A stretch of DNA of 64,000 nucleotides from Stieleria sp. JC731 (lineage in GTDB: Bacteria; Planctomycetota; Planctomycetia; Pirellulales; Pirellulaceae). The stretch is from contig NZ_JAJKFQ010000002.1 in assembly GCF_020966635.1 (NCBI RefSeq), positions 124,001 through 188,000 of the forward strand, given 5' to 3'. The notes beneath the pieces were generated by a model. It had not been told where the DNA came from and did not search any database. It saw nothing but the letters and a program-made list of their open reading frames with translations. Positions within the stretch are counted from its first letter, which is position 1. Every line of letters begins with the position of its first letter. Of the stretch, positions 36,068 to 44,954 are shown one piece after another. The translations under genes and the position numbers were made by a program.

Positions 36068-37753
36068 CTAGTTCCAAAAACGCTGGTACCACTGATCAGC
36101 TGACTGACTCGACTGATCATCAATTAGATAGTTGCGGATCACTTGCAGGTGACGACACGGCCCCAGACGAAGCGCATTTTTATAGTGATGTGAACACTTG
36201 CAAGATCCGCGTCGAATCATGCCGTCGCTGTCGATCACCAAGCTCACTTCTTTCCCATCAAGAGACGCGTCGACGATCCGTAGCCCCTCATGTGTACTTT
36301 GGTCGCGATTGATGCGGATACGCTTGCTTCGAATCAGCGACATCGCGGCTGCCGTTTCGGGATCATCGTCACCGATTTCGTCCATCGACAAGGGAGCCGG
36401 CATCACCTGTCGCCATCGATATTGATTCGTTGATAAATCGTGTATCACTTGCCCAAGTAATGCCAAACGATTTAATCCTGCCGCGATCTCAACGGGACGT
36501 AGAGAAACCTTTTGCCGAAGCGAGTCAAACGTGTGTGCTGGGGATGAGTTGAACGCGGTTCCGATACTGACCAACATCGCATCGCTCAATTTCACCGGCG
36601 CGGTGAGCTGCGACAAAGCCGATGAATGCGTCCAGCCATTGGTTGTCCAACCGCTAAGGCCCAACGTCAATCGCATCGCCCCCATGCGAATTACCCAAAA
36701 GCTGGGCAAGCCGGTTCCCAGTACGCAGAGCTCTGCCGAATCCATCAGTGGCAGCAGCCGTGAAAGAACGTGCAAGCGGTCACGTCCCCACAATCGGATC
36801 GATAGGTTTTGCAGGCTTTCGTCATCCTGGGGCGGTAATGGGATCGACTTTTCCCAAGGCTCTAAAACCACTTGGGCTGACTTCCCATCGCTGCACTCGA
36901 TCCGCAACGCCCGGGGGCTGTGCTTCGCCCGATTACGTTTCAAAAAAGCCAAGACGTTGTAGATCGCCTCGCGACTGAACTTGATACGCCGCATCGGCAT
37001 ACTCATCGCCGATTGCAAACGCATGAAACCACGCAGCCAACCATTAGGAAGATCGATTTTTTCCTCGTGATGGCCACCCGCCGATTCGGTTGTCACACCA
37101 AATCCATCCGGATCGATTTCGAATCGCGTTTCGCGGTAACTTCGCAATGTTTGAAAGTGCTCATACAGCTGCCAGGTGTAATCAACATTGGTTGTCCCCA
37201 ACGTGACATCGGACTGTGCACGAAAGGCATCGCGATCAACCGACAGACATCCGTAGCTCGATTCATCCGCGCTAAAGCACTCAAACAGCAATGCATCTTC
37301 GGCGACGGTGACGACCGGATCGCAAGGCATCAGGTAACGCCACAGCTCGCGATCTCGGACCAACAAACGTCTGGAGTACTTGCTTCGCGCTCGCCAGTAT
37401 TGTTTGCGCATCTGGCGATAATCATCTTCCAGACCTTCCGGCATCGGATCGGCGTGATCGCTTCGCAGTTCAGCCAGTTTTGATTGATAGACCTGACGGC
37501 GGATTTGCAACTCTCGCTGTCGCTGCGACTCTTGATACGCTTCATAAGCCGACTTATCACGCGGCTTGTAGCGTTGATCGTTGATCACGATATCGTGTAG
37601 CGCACCGATGGCTTCGCGAAACGCGATCGGCTCGACCAACTGACCTCGAAATCCGACCCGGTCACGCCGCAGGTTTGGTGCCAGCGCGATCGCCAATCCG
37701 CTTGAATCACGGCTGATCGCGCTGCGACGATGATAGCGTACTGATAGATCCAT
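36068..37753 (-). CDS. SWIM zinc-finger protein, retron-associated
   Basis: 561 residues from ATG at 37753. The frame stays open to a GTG at 37840, but those 29 codons run through the 3' part of the predicted retron RNA (hairpin arm and complementary end), so I take the first ATG after it. The C-terminus has a SWIM finger CKC-x12-CRH (C518, C520, C533, H535), a C-x-C-x(n)-C-x-H zinc site that binds DNA or protein. A long basic helical segment lies around 60-140. A winged-helix part is expected in the named family, but I cannot place it with confidence. The family context (helical-repeat protein before, RT after) fits the effector/accessory gene of type XIII retrons. Confidence 0.82.
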   Translation of the reverse strand: MDLSVRYHRRSAISRDSSGLAIALAPNLRRDRVGFRGQLVEPIAFREAIGALHDIVINDQRYKPRDKSAYEAYQESQRQRELQIRRQVYQSKLAELRSDHADPMPEGLEDDYRQMRKQYWRARSKYSRRLLVRDRELWRYLMPCDPVVTVAEDALLFECFSADESSYGCLSVDRDAFRAQSDVTLGTTNVDYTWQLYEHFQTLRSYRETRFEIDPDGFGVTTESAGGHHEEKIDLPNGWLRGFMRLQSAMSMPMRRIKFSREAIYNVLAFLKRNRAKHSPRALRIECSDGKSAQVVLEPWEKSIPLPPQDDESLQNLSIRLWGRDRLHVLSRLLPLMDSAELCVLGTGLPSFWVIRMGAMRLTLGLSGWTTNGWTHSSALSQLTAPVKLSDAMLVSIGTAFNSSPAHTFDSLRQKVSLRPVEIAAGLNRLALLGQVIHDLSTNQYRWRQVMPAPLSMDEIGDDDPETAAAMSLIRSKRIRINRDQSTHEGLRIVDASLDGKEVSLVIDSDGMIRRGSCKCSHHYKNALRLGPCRHLQVIRNYLIDDQSSQSADQWYQRFWN

Positions 37754-37769
37754 CGTTGGTAAGAAAAAA

Positions 37770-37992
37770 TCGGGAGGAGTGTCCGAGCGACCGACTTCAA
37801 CGCGTTGACCAAGGACGTTCCACCAAGCCAGATACGACACCGTATTGGCGAAAACCTTGTTGACTCAGTCCGCCGATACGGTGTCGTATCTGGCGAACGA
37901 ACAACGGGCTTGGGGAAGCATAGCAAAGCAAGCTCACACCATGGCGTAGCACCACAGCAAATTAGGCTCGATCGTCGATTCACTCCTCCCGA
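37770..37992 (-). ncRNA. Predicted retron msr-msd RNA
   Basis: On the minus strand, TCGGGAGGAGTG (37992-37981) and CACTCCTCCCGA (37781-37770) are perfect 12-nt complements, as expected for the a1/a2 ends of retron RNA; a G-U and an A-U pair can extend them. Between them lies a 24-bp hairpin (arms 37871-37894 and 37827-37850, one mismatch, 20-nt loop), like an msd stem. A further weak CCAAG/CTTGG pairing may extend it outward. Six T residues follow a2. Size 223 nt is normal. The priming guanosine and the msd boundaries are not resolved. The RNA lies between the helical-repeat and SWIM genes rather than directly before the RT. Confidence 0.78.
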
Positions 37993-38019
37993 CTGGACGT
38001 TGCGTTCTGTTATAGCGTT

Positions 38020-39798
38020 CTAGGCTGAAAACGTCAGCTCACGAAAAGCTGATTCGAATTTATCTTTGAATTCAGGACGGGCTTCGATCAACCGAGTCAG
38101 CCCTGCGAGCGTCGCCTTCCATTCGGTCGAACGAATTGAACGAATTCCGATCGAAAGAATTGGCTCTAACTGGTCATATTGATCCGGTGACCGAATCAGT
38201 TGATCGATCACCTGGTTCATCACACCCGGCTTGCGCCGACTTCCACGGCGAGTGTTTAATAGCACTGTCGCCCACAATCGCCGCAAGTCGGATTCATCTA
38301 GGTTCTTCGAAACCAAACCACCGCTGGACTTCCGCGATCGCAAACTGGCATTTGACAACTGATCTTCTAACAATTCAGACAACAACATCTGAATGTCATC
38401 GTAGGGTGATTCGATCAATCGCTGCCACAGAATCGTGGCCTCAAATAGTCGTGGATCTGACCGCAACCAATGCCAACCCTGAAGTCGAACTTCTTCGTGT
38501 CGACTGTCGAGAACTTCCATCGCCAACTCGGGTGCAAAACCCGGCGATTTTGAAACCGCCGCACAAACCGTTTTGATCAAATTCGAACGCTCGGTTTCTG
38601 ATTCGGATTCGCACACCCCAAAGGCAGCTAAACAGTCTTCCCGTGTTGTGAGTTGACATTTTTCCAGCCAGCGATGGGCCAACGAAGCGACCAGCGACGA
38701 AGAATGATTCGCGACGGTCACAATTTGATCGATCGACAAGCGGTCCGCTGAGACATGTTTTGCTGCCAATCGGCAGATGCCTTCCGTCGTCACCGGATTG
38801 CTTTGCTGCAGTAAATCGAGCCATCCATCCAAATTGATTTCGCCGGCCTGGGAACTTGATTGCAAAAGCTCGATCGCGAACTCGGCAAGCTCTGACGAAT
38901 CGCCGGATACCCACCGAACCAGCGTCGAAACCTCCACCGCCGCCATCGCCGACTCATGGTGCTCGCGAATCAAGGCGATGCACCACTGGCGAACTGGGCG
39001 GCACTGGCTCGTTTCCAACAAGTTCATTAGCGACTGGGAATCACTGGCCCATGCATTCGCAAACGCAGGCGCCGCCGCCAAATCGCCTAGCGACCGGCCT
39101 CTAGAAAGCATCCAACCGGCCGTTGACGATTCTAAAACGTCGGTGTCATGGAATAAAACATGAACCAACCCCCAGTTGTCGATCAACGCCAAACCGTCCG
39201 CCACATCGGAATCCGTGTAACGGCACAGTGCGTAGGACACACCCTTCAGGTACCGAACCGGGTCAGACAGCCCGAGCTGTCGAAAATATCGCCAGCTCCG
39301 CCGCTGCAAATAACGCCGTGTCTTCAGCGAAAACAGTCGCAACACGGGAAGCCTACCGCGCGGTGATCTCTTCCACTTCAAAATGCGTGGGTCACGCGGC
39401 ATTTCCGTGCCCGCCGGTACCGCAGCAGTTTCTTCTTCCCAGCTTTCGCGTGTTGTCCAATCGTATCGATAGCTTTTCACCAGCTTGCGACGAATGGAGC
39501 GATCAAAGGCCACCATCATCCAAGCCATGACTTCATCGTCACCCGCTTTTTCGGCCAACTTGAATAAGCGTTTGACTAGAGCTTCATGCCGAAAATGGCT
39601 GAGCGGCTGATCGAGGTATCGCGACAGAAACGCACGTGCCTCAGGTCGTCGATCTGAAAACCAAGTGTTCGCAAATGAACCAAGCGCGTCCGCGTTGTCA
39701 CACCGACACAGTTCATCAACAAACGCAGGATCCCCCGCTTCGAAAAGCTCCTGAACCGCCTTCCACGAACTGCCAGACAACTGAAAACGTGCTGCCAT
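38020..39798 (-). CDS. Helical-repeat (ARM/HEAT-like) protein, retron-associated
   Basis: 592 residues from ATG at 39798; a GTG at 39819 is an alternative seven codons earlier, with GGAGG inside the interval. The whole protein reads as paired amphipathic helices, leucine-rich with regular spacing, without catalytic motifs, signal peptide or membrane segment, which fits ARM/HEAT solenoids. A basic cluster KTRRYLQRRSWRY lies near residue 170. The stop codon is 28 bp before the predicted retron RNA. In type XIII retrons a solenoid protein of this kind accompanies the SWIM protein and the RT; its job in defence is not known to me. Confidence 0.75.
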   Translation of the reverse strand: MAARFQLSGSSWKAVQELFEAGDPAFVDELCRCDNADALGSFANTWFSDRRPEARAFLSRYLDQPLSHFRHEALVKRLFKLAEKAGDDEVMAWMMVAFDRSIRRKLVKSYRYDWTTRESWEEETAAVPAGTEMPRDPRILKWKRSPRGRLPVLRLFSLKTRRYLQRRSWRYFRQLGLSDPVRYLKGVSYALCRYTDSDVADGLALIDNWGLVHVLFHDTDVLESSTAGWMLSRGRSLGDLAAAPAFANAWASDSQSLMNLLETSQCRPVRQWCIALIREHHESAMAAVEVSTLVRWVSGDSSELAEFAIELLQSSSQAGEINLDGWLDLLQQSNPVTTEGICRLAAKHVSADRLSIDQIVTVANHSSSLVASLAHRWLEKCQLTTREDCLAAFGVCESESETERSNLIKTVCAAVSKSPGFAPELAMEVLDSRHEEVRLQGWHWLRSDPRLFEATILWQRLIESPYDDIQMLLSELLEDQLSNASLRSRKSSGGLVSKNLDESDLRRLWATVLLNTRRGSRRKPGVMNQVIDQLIRSPDQYDQLEPILSIGIRSIRSTEWKATLAGLTRLIEARPEFKDKFESAFRELTFSA

Positions 39799-40803
39799 CC
39801 TGCCGCCCACATCCTCCACGCGTCGCCATAGAAACCAATTCCGAGAGAGCTCTCGCCTAAGAATTCGAAGTTATACCTCAACTCGTCACTTCGATGGGCG
39901 TTGGCTTTTGCGCCAAAAACTAAAGCAGCAGAACCGCGTCTGTTCCGGGGCTTTGTCAGGTCCGACTCGGCGATAGACCGGTAGCGGAAGCAATGACACG
40001 TTCAGAAAGCGTGCTAGATCAATGCTTTCGGACCAGTGTTACCGGTCCTGCATCACTGCCCAAAGAGAGTTTAAAGCGGCCGAAGCTAGAAGGACGGCCG
40101 CCAGCACTTGCTCTTCGATCATCCCACGGTCTGGCGTCACCATGACTTTGTCTTGCGAACAAGTGAAATCACCGGATAACCGGCATGCCCCAGGGGTCGG
40201 CAGGTTCCTCCGCGAACGGTCGGATGAATCATCTGACCGGTGTCAACTGCTGGAATGACGAACGGGTTGTCCGCCTGCCAGACCCCGTTGTTCACTTACT
40301 GTCGAGAGTCTGTGCACCTGTTTTTTGCAGGCTGCTCGTCCCACGACCAATCCCGATCTGCTGAAGCAGTGAAACGGAAATGGACATCATGTTTCCATGA
40401 ACTGTTTGAATGACGATTTGGGAACTGGCGGCACCGCCAGCTGCGGTTTGCGGAGTCAAGGTAACCATCGTTGGCCTCATTGATGGATGTGAAGAAAGAC
40501 AACCTTTTATCGGATCAGGAACGTTAGCAACATTCGTTCCAATTCCGCTGCGGTTAGAACATCTACAAAATTACTCAACGCGGAAGAAGCTCGACCACGT
40601 CACCGCCAAAACCTATAAGACGACTTACCCGCAGCCCTGTGTGAATCGATGCGATCCAGCACACGAGTTTTCATACCGCTTTCATCATTGAGCGAATAGA
40701 TCAATCAGGACCATTGATCGACGACTAACAGAATTGACACACCCCAATCAATTTGGTGACCACATCAACAGTCATTTTCGCCATCAGGCTGATGACTTGG
40801 TTC
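39799..40803. other. Intergenic region upstream of retron locus
   Basis: About 1 kb. It probably holds the retron operon promoter near 39830-39900 but no clear motif is seen. One possible small gene is noted at 40292-40468. The rest shows no repeat, tRNA or coding signal. Confidence 0.45.
40292..40468 (-). CDS. Possible small peptide of unknown function
   Basis: 58 codons from ATG at 40468, with GAGG six bases upstream. Sequence is Ser/Thr/Gln-rich with a glycine-alanine pair and no charged clusters at the start (MVTLTPQTAAGGAASSQ). An ATG four codons earlier lacks a ribosome-binding site. No family recognised and no neighbour in operon distance. Confidence 0.35.
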   Translation of the reverse strand: MVTLTPQTAAGGAASSQIVIQTVHGNMMSISVSLLQQIGIGRGTSSLQKTGAQTLDSK

Positions 40804-42183
40804 TCAAGATGAGATCTCATCAGGGCGTCGCATAATACGATTGGTCTGCCCAACGGCTATTCCGACCAGCGTGAAGAAGACGACCGATTCGTATCGAAGC
40901 GGTCCCATGAACGACGAACAGCCTAGGCTCCAACCGAGGTACCAGGCTGCGCAAAACACAAGCGACCAGCCTAAGTGATTGGCAAAGCGGTCGGCGCCGA
41001 ACAAACGCAGTGACCTAAACGCAATAACGCCAAGTCCCACGAGCAGCAAACTCAACCCAATCAAACCGGTCCCTGCAAGAACCTGCAGATACACATTGTG
41101 AGCAGTGTGATTGGCGAAGTGATTCCAGACATAAAGACTGCCCGTCCGGCTCGTCATGTAATACCCATGGCCACAAACCGGCGCATGCACGTACTCCGAC
41201 CACACCGCCGACCACATTTCCTGACGTCCTGACGCCTGCCTCAGCTGGCTCACGTCTTGCCCCCGCATCAGATACTGTGCGCTTGATCCCAACGCGTCTT
41301 CTGTGAGCGCGAAACCGGGATCAAGAACCAAGTACGCCAAACAAAACGCTCCTGCCATCAGCACCGACACGGCGCGAAACCGAAGCGTTCCGAACATCCA
41401 GACGCATGCCGGAATCGTCAATGCGGCGAGTATCGTTGCGGTTCGGCTGTTGCTTAGCAGTAACAACGGACCGCTGGTTATGAGCGTCGCGATAAGCATG
41501 CCCTTGGCCCAGTGAAATCGGAACACGAAGCACGCGATCGAAGCGAGAAGCAAACTTAGCGATGCGGCGGCTCCTGACGCGGTCGGATGCACTAACCCAT
41601 CGCCCAGCAAATTCAGAATCGAACGGTCCAATCCCGAAGCGACCGGATCGACGAAATAAACCCCGACGATCAATGTCGCCAAGCAAACCAAGCTGGCACA
41701 AAGGTGCCACAAGATCCGTGAAACATTACCACGATGGTCGGCGATCGACGCCAAGACGATTGCGTAGACGAGCAATCCGTAAAAACCACCCACCTGTCCC
41801 ACCGACGTGCCTTTTAGCGGCGACCATAGAATGGTGGTAACGGCCCAAGCGAAGAAAGCGATCAGAAAGACGAATGCTCGCGCGGCCTGCCGAAACCTAG
41901 CGTCCAGAATGCAGTGCAGCACCAACACGGTTCCGCCAAAGATCACCGAACCCAAGATCGCAGCCTTGCCCAATGCCAGCAAGCGATCCGAAGACGCATT
42001 TTCTGGCGGTATCCCGGGCATCGTGTATGTCAGCACCGGCAGCAGGTAAATCACGAACACGCAAAATGCGAAACGAGTTTCCTGAGCGGCCAAGAATCGC
42101 CCCCAAGCCGCCATACGATCGAGCAATCGAAGCTCTGTTGCCGGCGTCGGCTGAGCAGATGCTTTTGGCGCAGCAACATTCAC
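40804..42183 (-). CDS. O-antigen ligase/polymerase-family membrane protein
   Basis: 459 residues from GTG at 42183, two bases after the Wzz-like gene. About ten membrane segments and a large outer loop, beginning near residue 285, that contains RQEMWSAVWSEYVHAPVCGHG and NHTAHNVYLQVLAGTGLIG, the typical Wzy_C/WaaL signature (arginine-rich loop and histidine). Such proteins polymerise or ligate polysaccharide chains on lipid carriers at the outer face of the membrane. Coupled with the chain-length protein, so an exopolysaccharide or O-antigen product is likely. Remaining assembly genes are not in view. Confidence 0.9.
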   Translation of the reverse strand: MNVAAPKASAQPTPATELRLLDRMAAWGRFLAAQETRFAFCVFVIYLLPVLTYTMPGIPPENASSDRLLALGKAAILGSVIFGGTVLVLHCILDARFRQAARAFVFLIAFFAWAVTTILWSPLKGTSVGQVGGFYGLLVYAIVLASIADHRGNVSRILWHLCASLVCLATLIVGVYFVDPVASGLDRSILNLLGDGLVHPTASGAAASLSLLLASIACFVFRFHWAKGMLIATLITSGPLLLLSNSRTATILAALTIPACVWMFGTLRFRAVSVLMAGAFCLAYLVLDPGFALTEDALGSSAQYLMRGQDVSQLRQASGRQEMWSAVWSEYVHAPVCGHGYYMTSRTGSLYVWNHFANHTAHNVYLQVLAGTGLIGLSLLLVGLGVIAFRSLRLFGADRFANHLGWSLVFCAAWYLGWSLGCSSFMGPLRYESVVFFTLVGIAVGQTNRIMRRPDEISS

Positions 42184-42185
42184 GA

Positions 42186-43949
42186 CTACTTTGCCGATCG
42201 CTTGGTGACGTATTCGTCGGAATCATCCTCGAAATACATCGAGTGCAAGCGAGACTCTTCGGCATCCGCTGGTGACATTTTCTCTGCCGCGGCAACACTG
42301 CTGGCAGTCGCTTCGCTATCGGCCGATTTGACTTCGTCCTTATCCGATGTCTTTGCCGGCACGACGGCATGCGCGGAACTTGTGGATGATTTTAAAGTTC
42401 GGTTTGCGGCACTGCGGCTTTCAGCGATGAACACGCAAAACAGTGGATAGCCAACCGAAACGGCTAAGCAAGCCAGGATCCCAAGTGCCGCGACCAAACC
42501 TTTGCGTGGACTCACGGGCCTTTCTTCGAAACTGGCTGGCTGGATCACATTGACACTCGTGATCCGCCGTTGTCTCAGTGCTTCGTCAATGCGAGCTTGG
42601 TCGAGACGCTTGCTGTGCTCTGAATACTGTCGCTCCAGCACATCAACGCGTCGTTCCAAAAATGCGATCCTTTGCTCGGTTTCGTTCAGTGCAGCCATCT
42701 CGGTCTGCAACTGTTGAACCTGTGCGACAAGAGACTCCTTCTTTTGCTCGTGCCCCGCTTGAGAAGCTTCTTCGAGCAACAGTTCCTGCTGCAATTGCTG
42801 GAACACAGGATTGATACCGCGAGTCACTTCGGCGCGTCCGTCTTCCTGCTGGTCAACAATTCGCTGTGCTTCGGCCAGCTGATTTCGTATCGTGATCAAC
42901 CGAGGGTGATCGGACTTGTACTTCGCGGCGTATTCGCGTTCCAACACTTCCAAGTCAAACAATCGCCCACGCATTTCGTCACGAGCTTCATTCGCCTTTC
43001 CCTTGACTTCATCAGTCACCGTTCGGTCTTCGGTTTCTGCAAGAGTCGCTGTCAGCTTTTTTGCGCGTGCCTTGCTACCAGCCAAAAGCGTTTCGGTTTG
43101 CGATAGCGATTGCCGGACTTGAGCGAGTTGGTTTTCAAGAAGCTTTTGATGGCCTTCGACTGTTACCAAGTCGCTGCCGGTTTTCGCTTTCTGAAGTTCC
43201 CCGTAGGCCTGTTCAAGCTTTTGACGAATCTCCTCCTCTTCGGATAGAAAGAACTCGTGAGCCCCACTTGTGCGGTGAAGTTCGGCATGCTTGCTGAGAT
43301 AACAATCCAGCCAAGCGGCCAAGACCTGCTGGGCAACGCGAGGCGACTTGGCCTGGTATTCGGCATCCACGACACTGGCTTCGCTTGTCGCAAAGACCTC
43401 TAGGTTGTCACCCAAATCACGAATCGCCCGCTCGCGTGGGGAAACGGGATCGATCGAAGCCAATGTCGATCCCAACTGGGATTTCAGCGATGTCACCACA
43501 CCTAAGGTTCGAGCGACCGCGTTTTGTTCAGTCGCGTGAGCAGATTGCCCCTTGGCTTTGCCAGTGTCCGTATCGTTGTCACCAGACCGGCCAGCTTCGG
43601 TGGCTAACTCAGTTTCGGTAGCCAGCTCAGTGCCTTCTAGAATCAGCTCAGTACCTAACTTGTCAACGACTTCCGCCAGCAAGGCACGGCTATGCATCAC
43701 TTGGATGGCCGTTTCGATATCGTTTTTCCGCGTGACCTGTAGATTGACCATCTGCCCGGCGGCTTCCGCGGTCGGGTCGATCGTTGCGTTTTCGTGCCCC
43801 ATCCGCAGCAACAACTGAGTGCGGGAGTGATAGGTCCTTGGATAGAACACGATCACTGCAACCGCTGCGGCCAGAATCAGGCCGACCAAGACCATCGTCG
43901 AGATCAGATGTCGCCGAAACGATCGTGCCCAAATGACGATGATGTCCAT
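42186..43949 (-). CDS. Wzz/GumC-type polysaccharide chain-length protein
   Basis: 587 residues from ATG. First membrane segment about 17-36, second about 499-521, with a long heptad-rich coiled coil between (about 220-480), the usual layout of polysaccharide co-polymerases. YPRTYHSRTQLLLR just after the first segment is the family's N-terminal motif, and PASFEERPVSPRKG precedes the second segment (PxxPxxP-like). The cytoplasmic tail after 521 lacks a tyrosine kinase domain; it is short and acidic. Followed by the ligase gene. Confidence 0.9.
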   Translation of the reverse strand: MDIIVIWARSFRRHLISTMVLVGLILAAAVAVIVFYPRTYHSRTQLLLRMGHENATIDPTAEAAGQMVNLQVTRKNDIETAIQVMHSRALLAEVVDKLGTELILEGTELATETELATEAGRSGDNDTDTGKAKGQSAHATEQNAVARTLGVVTSLKSQLGSTLASIDPVSPRERAIRDLGDNLEVFATSEASVVDAEYQAKSPRVAQQVLAAWLDCYLSKHAELHRTSGAHEFFLSEEEEIRQKLEQAYGELQKAKTGSDLVTVEGHQKLLENQLAQVRQSLSQTETLLAGSKARAKKLTATLAETEDRTVTDEVKGKANEARDEMRGRLFDLEVLEREYAAKYKSDHPRLITIRNQLAEAQRIVDQQEDGRAEVTRGINPVFQQLQQELLLEEASQAGHEQKKESLVAQVQQLQTEMAALNETEQRIAFLERRVDVLERQYSEHSKRLDQARIDEALRQRRITSVNVIQPASFEERPVSPRKGLVAALGILACLAVSVGYPLFCVFIAESRSAANRTLKSSTSSAHAVVPAKTSDKDEVKSADSEATASSVAAAEKMSPADAEESRLHSMYFEDDSDEYVTKRSAK

Positions 43950-44169
43950 GACAAAGACAAACGAGTGAACTTTACAAAGCAGCCTGGCGCGGTCGGTCCA
44001 AAACGGAATTGGTGGCGTCCAATTGGATACGGGCTTCCTAAATGGCTTCGTACCGACGGAATCCAGATTAGTAGTGGGATGAAGTTCCGTCCAGCATTAC
44101 GGAGAAAACCGACATGGGAACACCGCTGCAAGGCTGGCGTAATACGCTGCACCGTTCGGATTAAGCCGA

Positions 44170-44733
44170 CTATGACGATTGTCTCATCGCTAGCTGCCGC
44201 TGCTGTTCGAACAACACAATTCCGGCGGTCGTTGCCAGATTCAGGCTGCGAACGACTTTCGTGGTCGGTAAACGCAGCGCCCGAGGATCACCAGGCTGCA
44301 TCACTTCGCGTGGCAGACCGCTCGACTCGCTCCCAAAGACGAAACAATCGCCGTGCTGAAATTCGACATCCCAGATGGTGCGTTCGGCGAATCGAGAAAA
44401 GAAATACATGTTGGTCGCTGGCAATTTCTGCGTCAGGTCGGACCAATTCTCGGCATCATCCAGATCGAGATGCTTCCAGTAATCCAAGCCCGCCCGTCGT
44501 ACCCGCGAATCGCTGTAGTCAAAACCGGCTGGTTTGACGATCCAGAGCTTGGCACCAACGGCCACACACGAACGACCAATATTTCCGGTGTTGGGTGGAA
44601 TTTCGGGATGGTACAGGACGACATGTGCGACCGGGCTGTCCGGATCGGCGGTTACCATCGGTACTTCGCGGGGGGCAGTCGAATCCGTGCGGAGACTGCT
44701 GCCGGTTGAATTTGCTTTGGAATCGTCAGTCAT
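44170..44733 (-). CDS. trmL: tRNA (cytidine/uridine-34-2'-O)-methyltransferase
   Basis: 187 residues from ATG. SPOUT-fold methyltransferase of the TrmL group, which methylates the ribose of the wobble base of tRNA-Leu. Motifs: VLYHPEIPPNTGNIGRSC near the start (motif 1), FGSESSGLP (motif 2) and RSLNLATTAGIVLFEQ (motif 3), with all three forming the SAM knot. Length is normal if the first 28 residues are a small extension. Confidence 0.93.
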   Translation of the reverse strand: MTDDSKANSTGSSLRTDSTAPREVPMVTADPDSPVAHVVLYHPEIPPNTGNIGRSCVAVGAKLWIVKPAGFDYSDSRVRRAGLDYWKHLDLDDAENWSDLTQKLPATNMYFFSRFAERTIWDVEFQHGDCFVFGSESSGLPREVMQPGDPRALRLPTTKVVRSLNLATTAGIVLFEQQRQLAMRQSS

Positions 44734-44954
44734 TGAAAGTTTCCGGCAATGGCTTTTTCGCTAAACGAAGGTTTCGCCATTGCGTGGGCATGGTGCCCGA
44801 TGGGTTGCAAAGCGCTAGCTGCGCGTGACAAACTGTCCGTACATCATGACAGATTCCACGCGGATTTCAGCGGGGTGTCTTTGGTCGATCCAGACGCCCC
44901 AACGCTTGTCGCCTTTTCCAACGCCGATTTCACCCCTAGGTCGCGGCCCAAAAT

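Noticed and set aside
37827-37894. Simple intrinsic terminator of the solenoid gene
   Set aside because: Stem is 24 bp, no T-run directly after it, and it sits inside complementary 12-nt ends, which fits retron RNA better.
43950-44169. tRNA or small RNA gene
   Set aside because: Only a short 6-bp inverted repeat (AATTGG/CCAATT) present; no cloverleaf.
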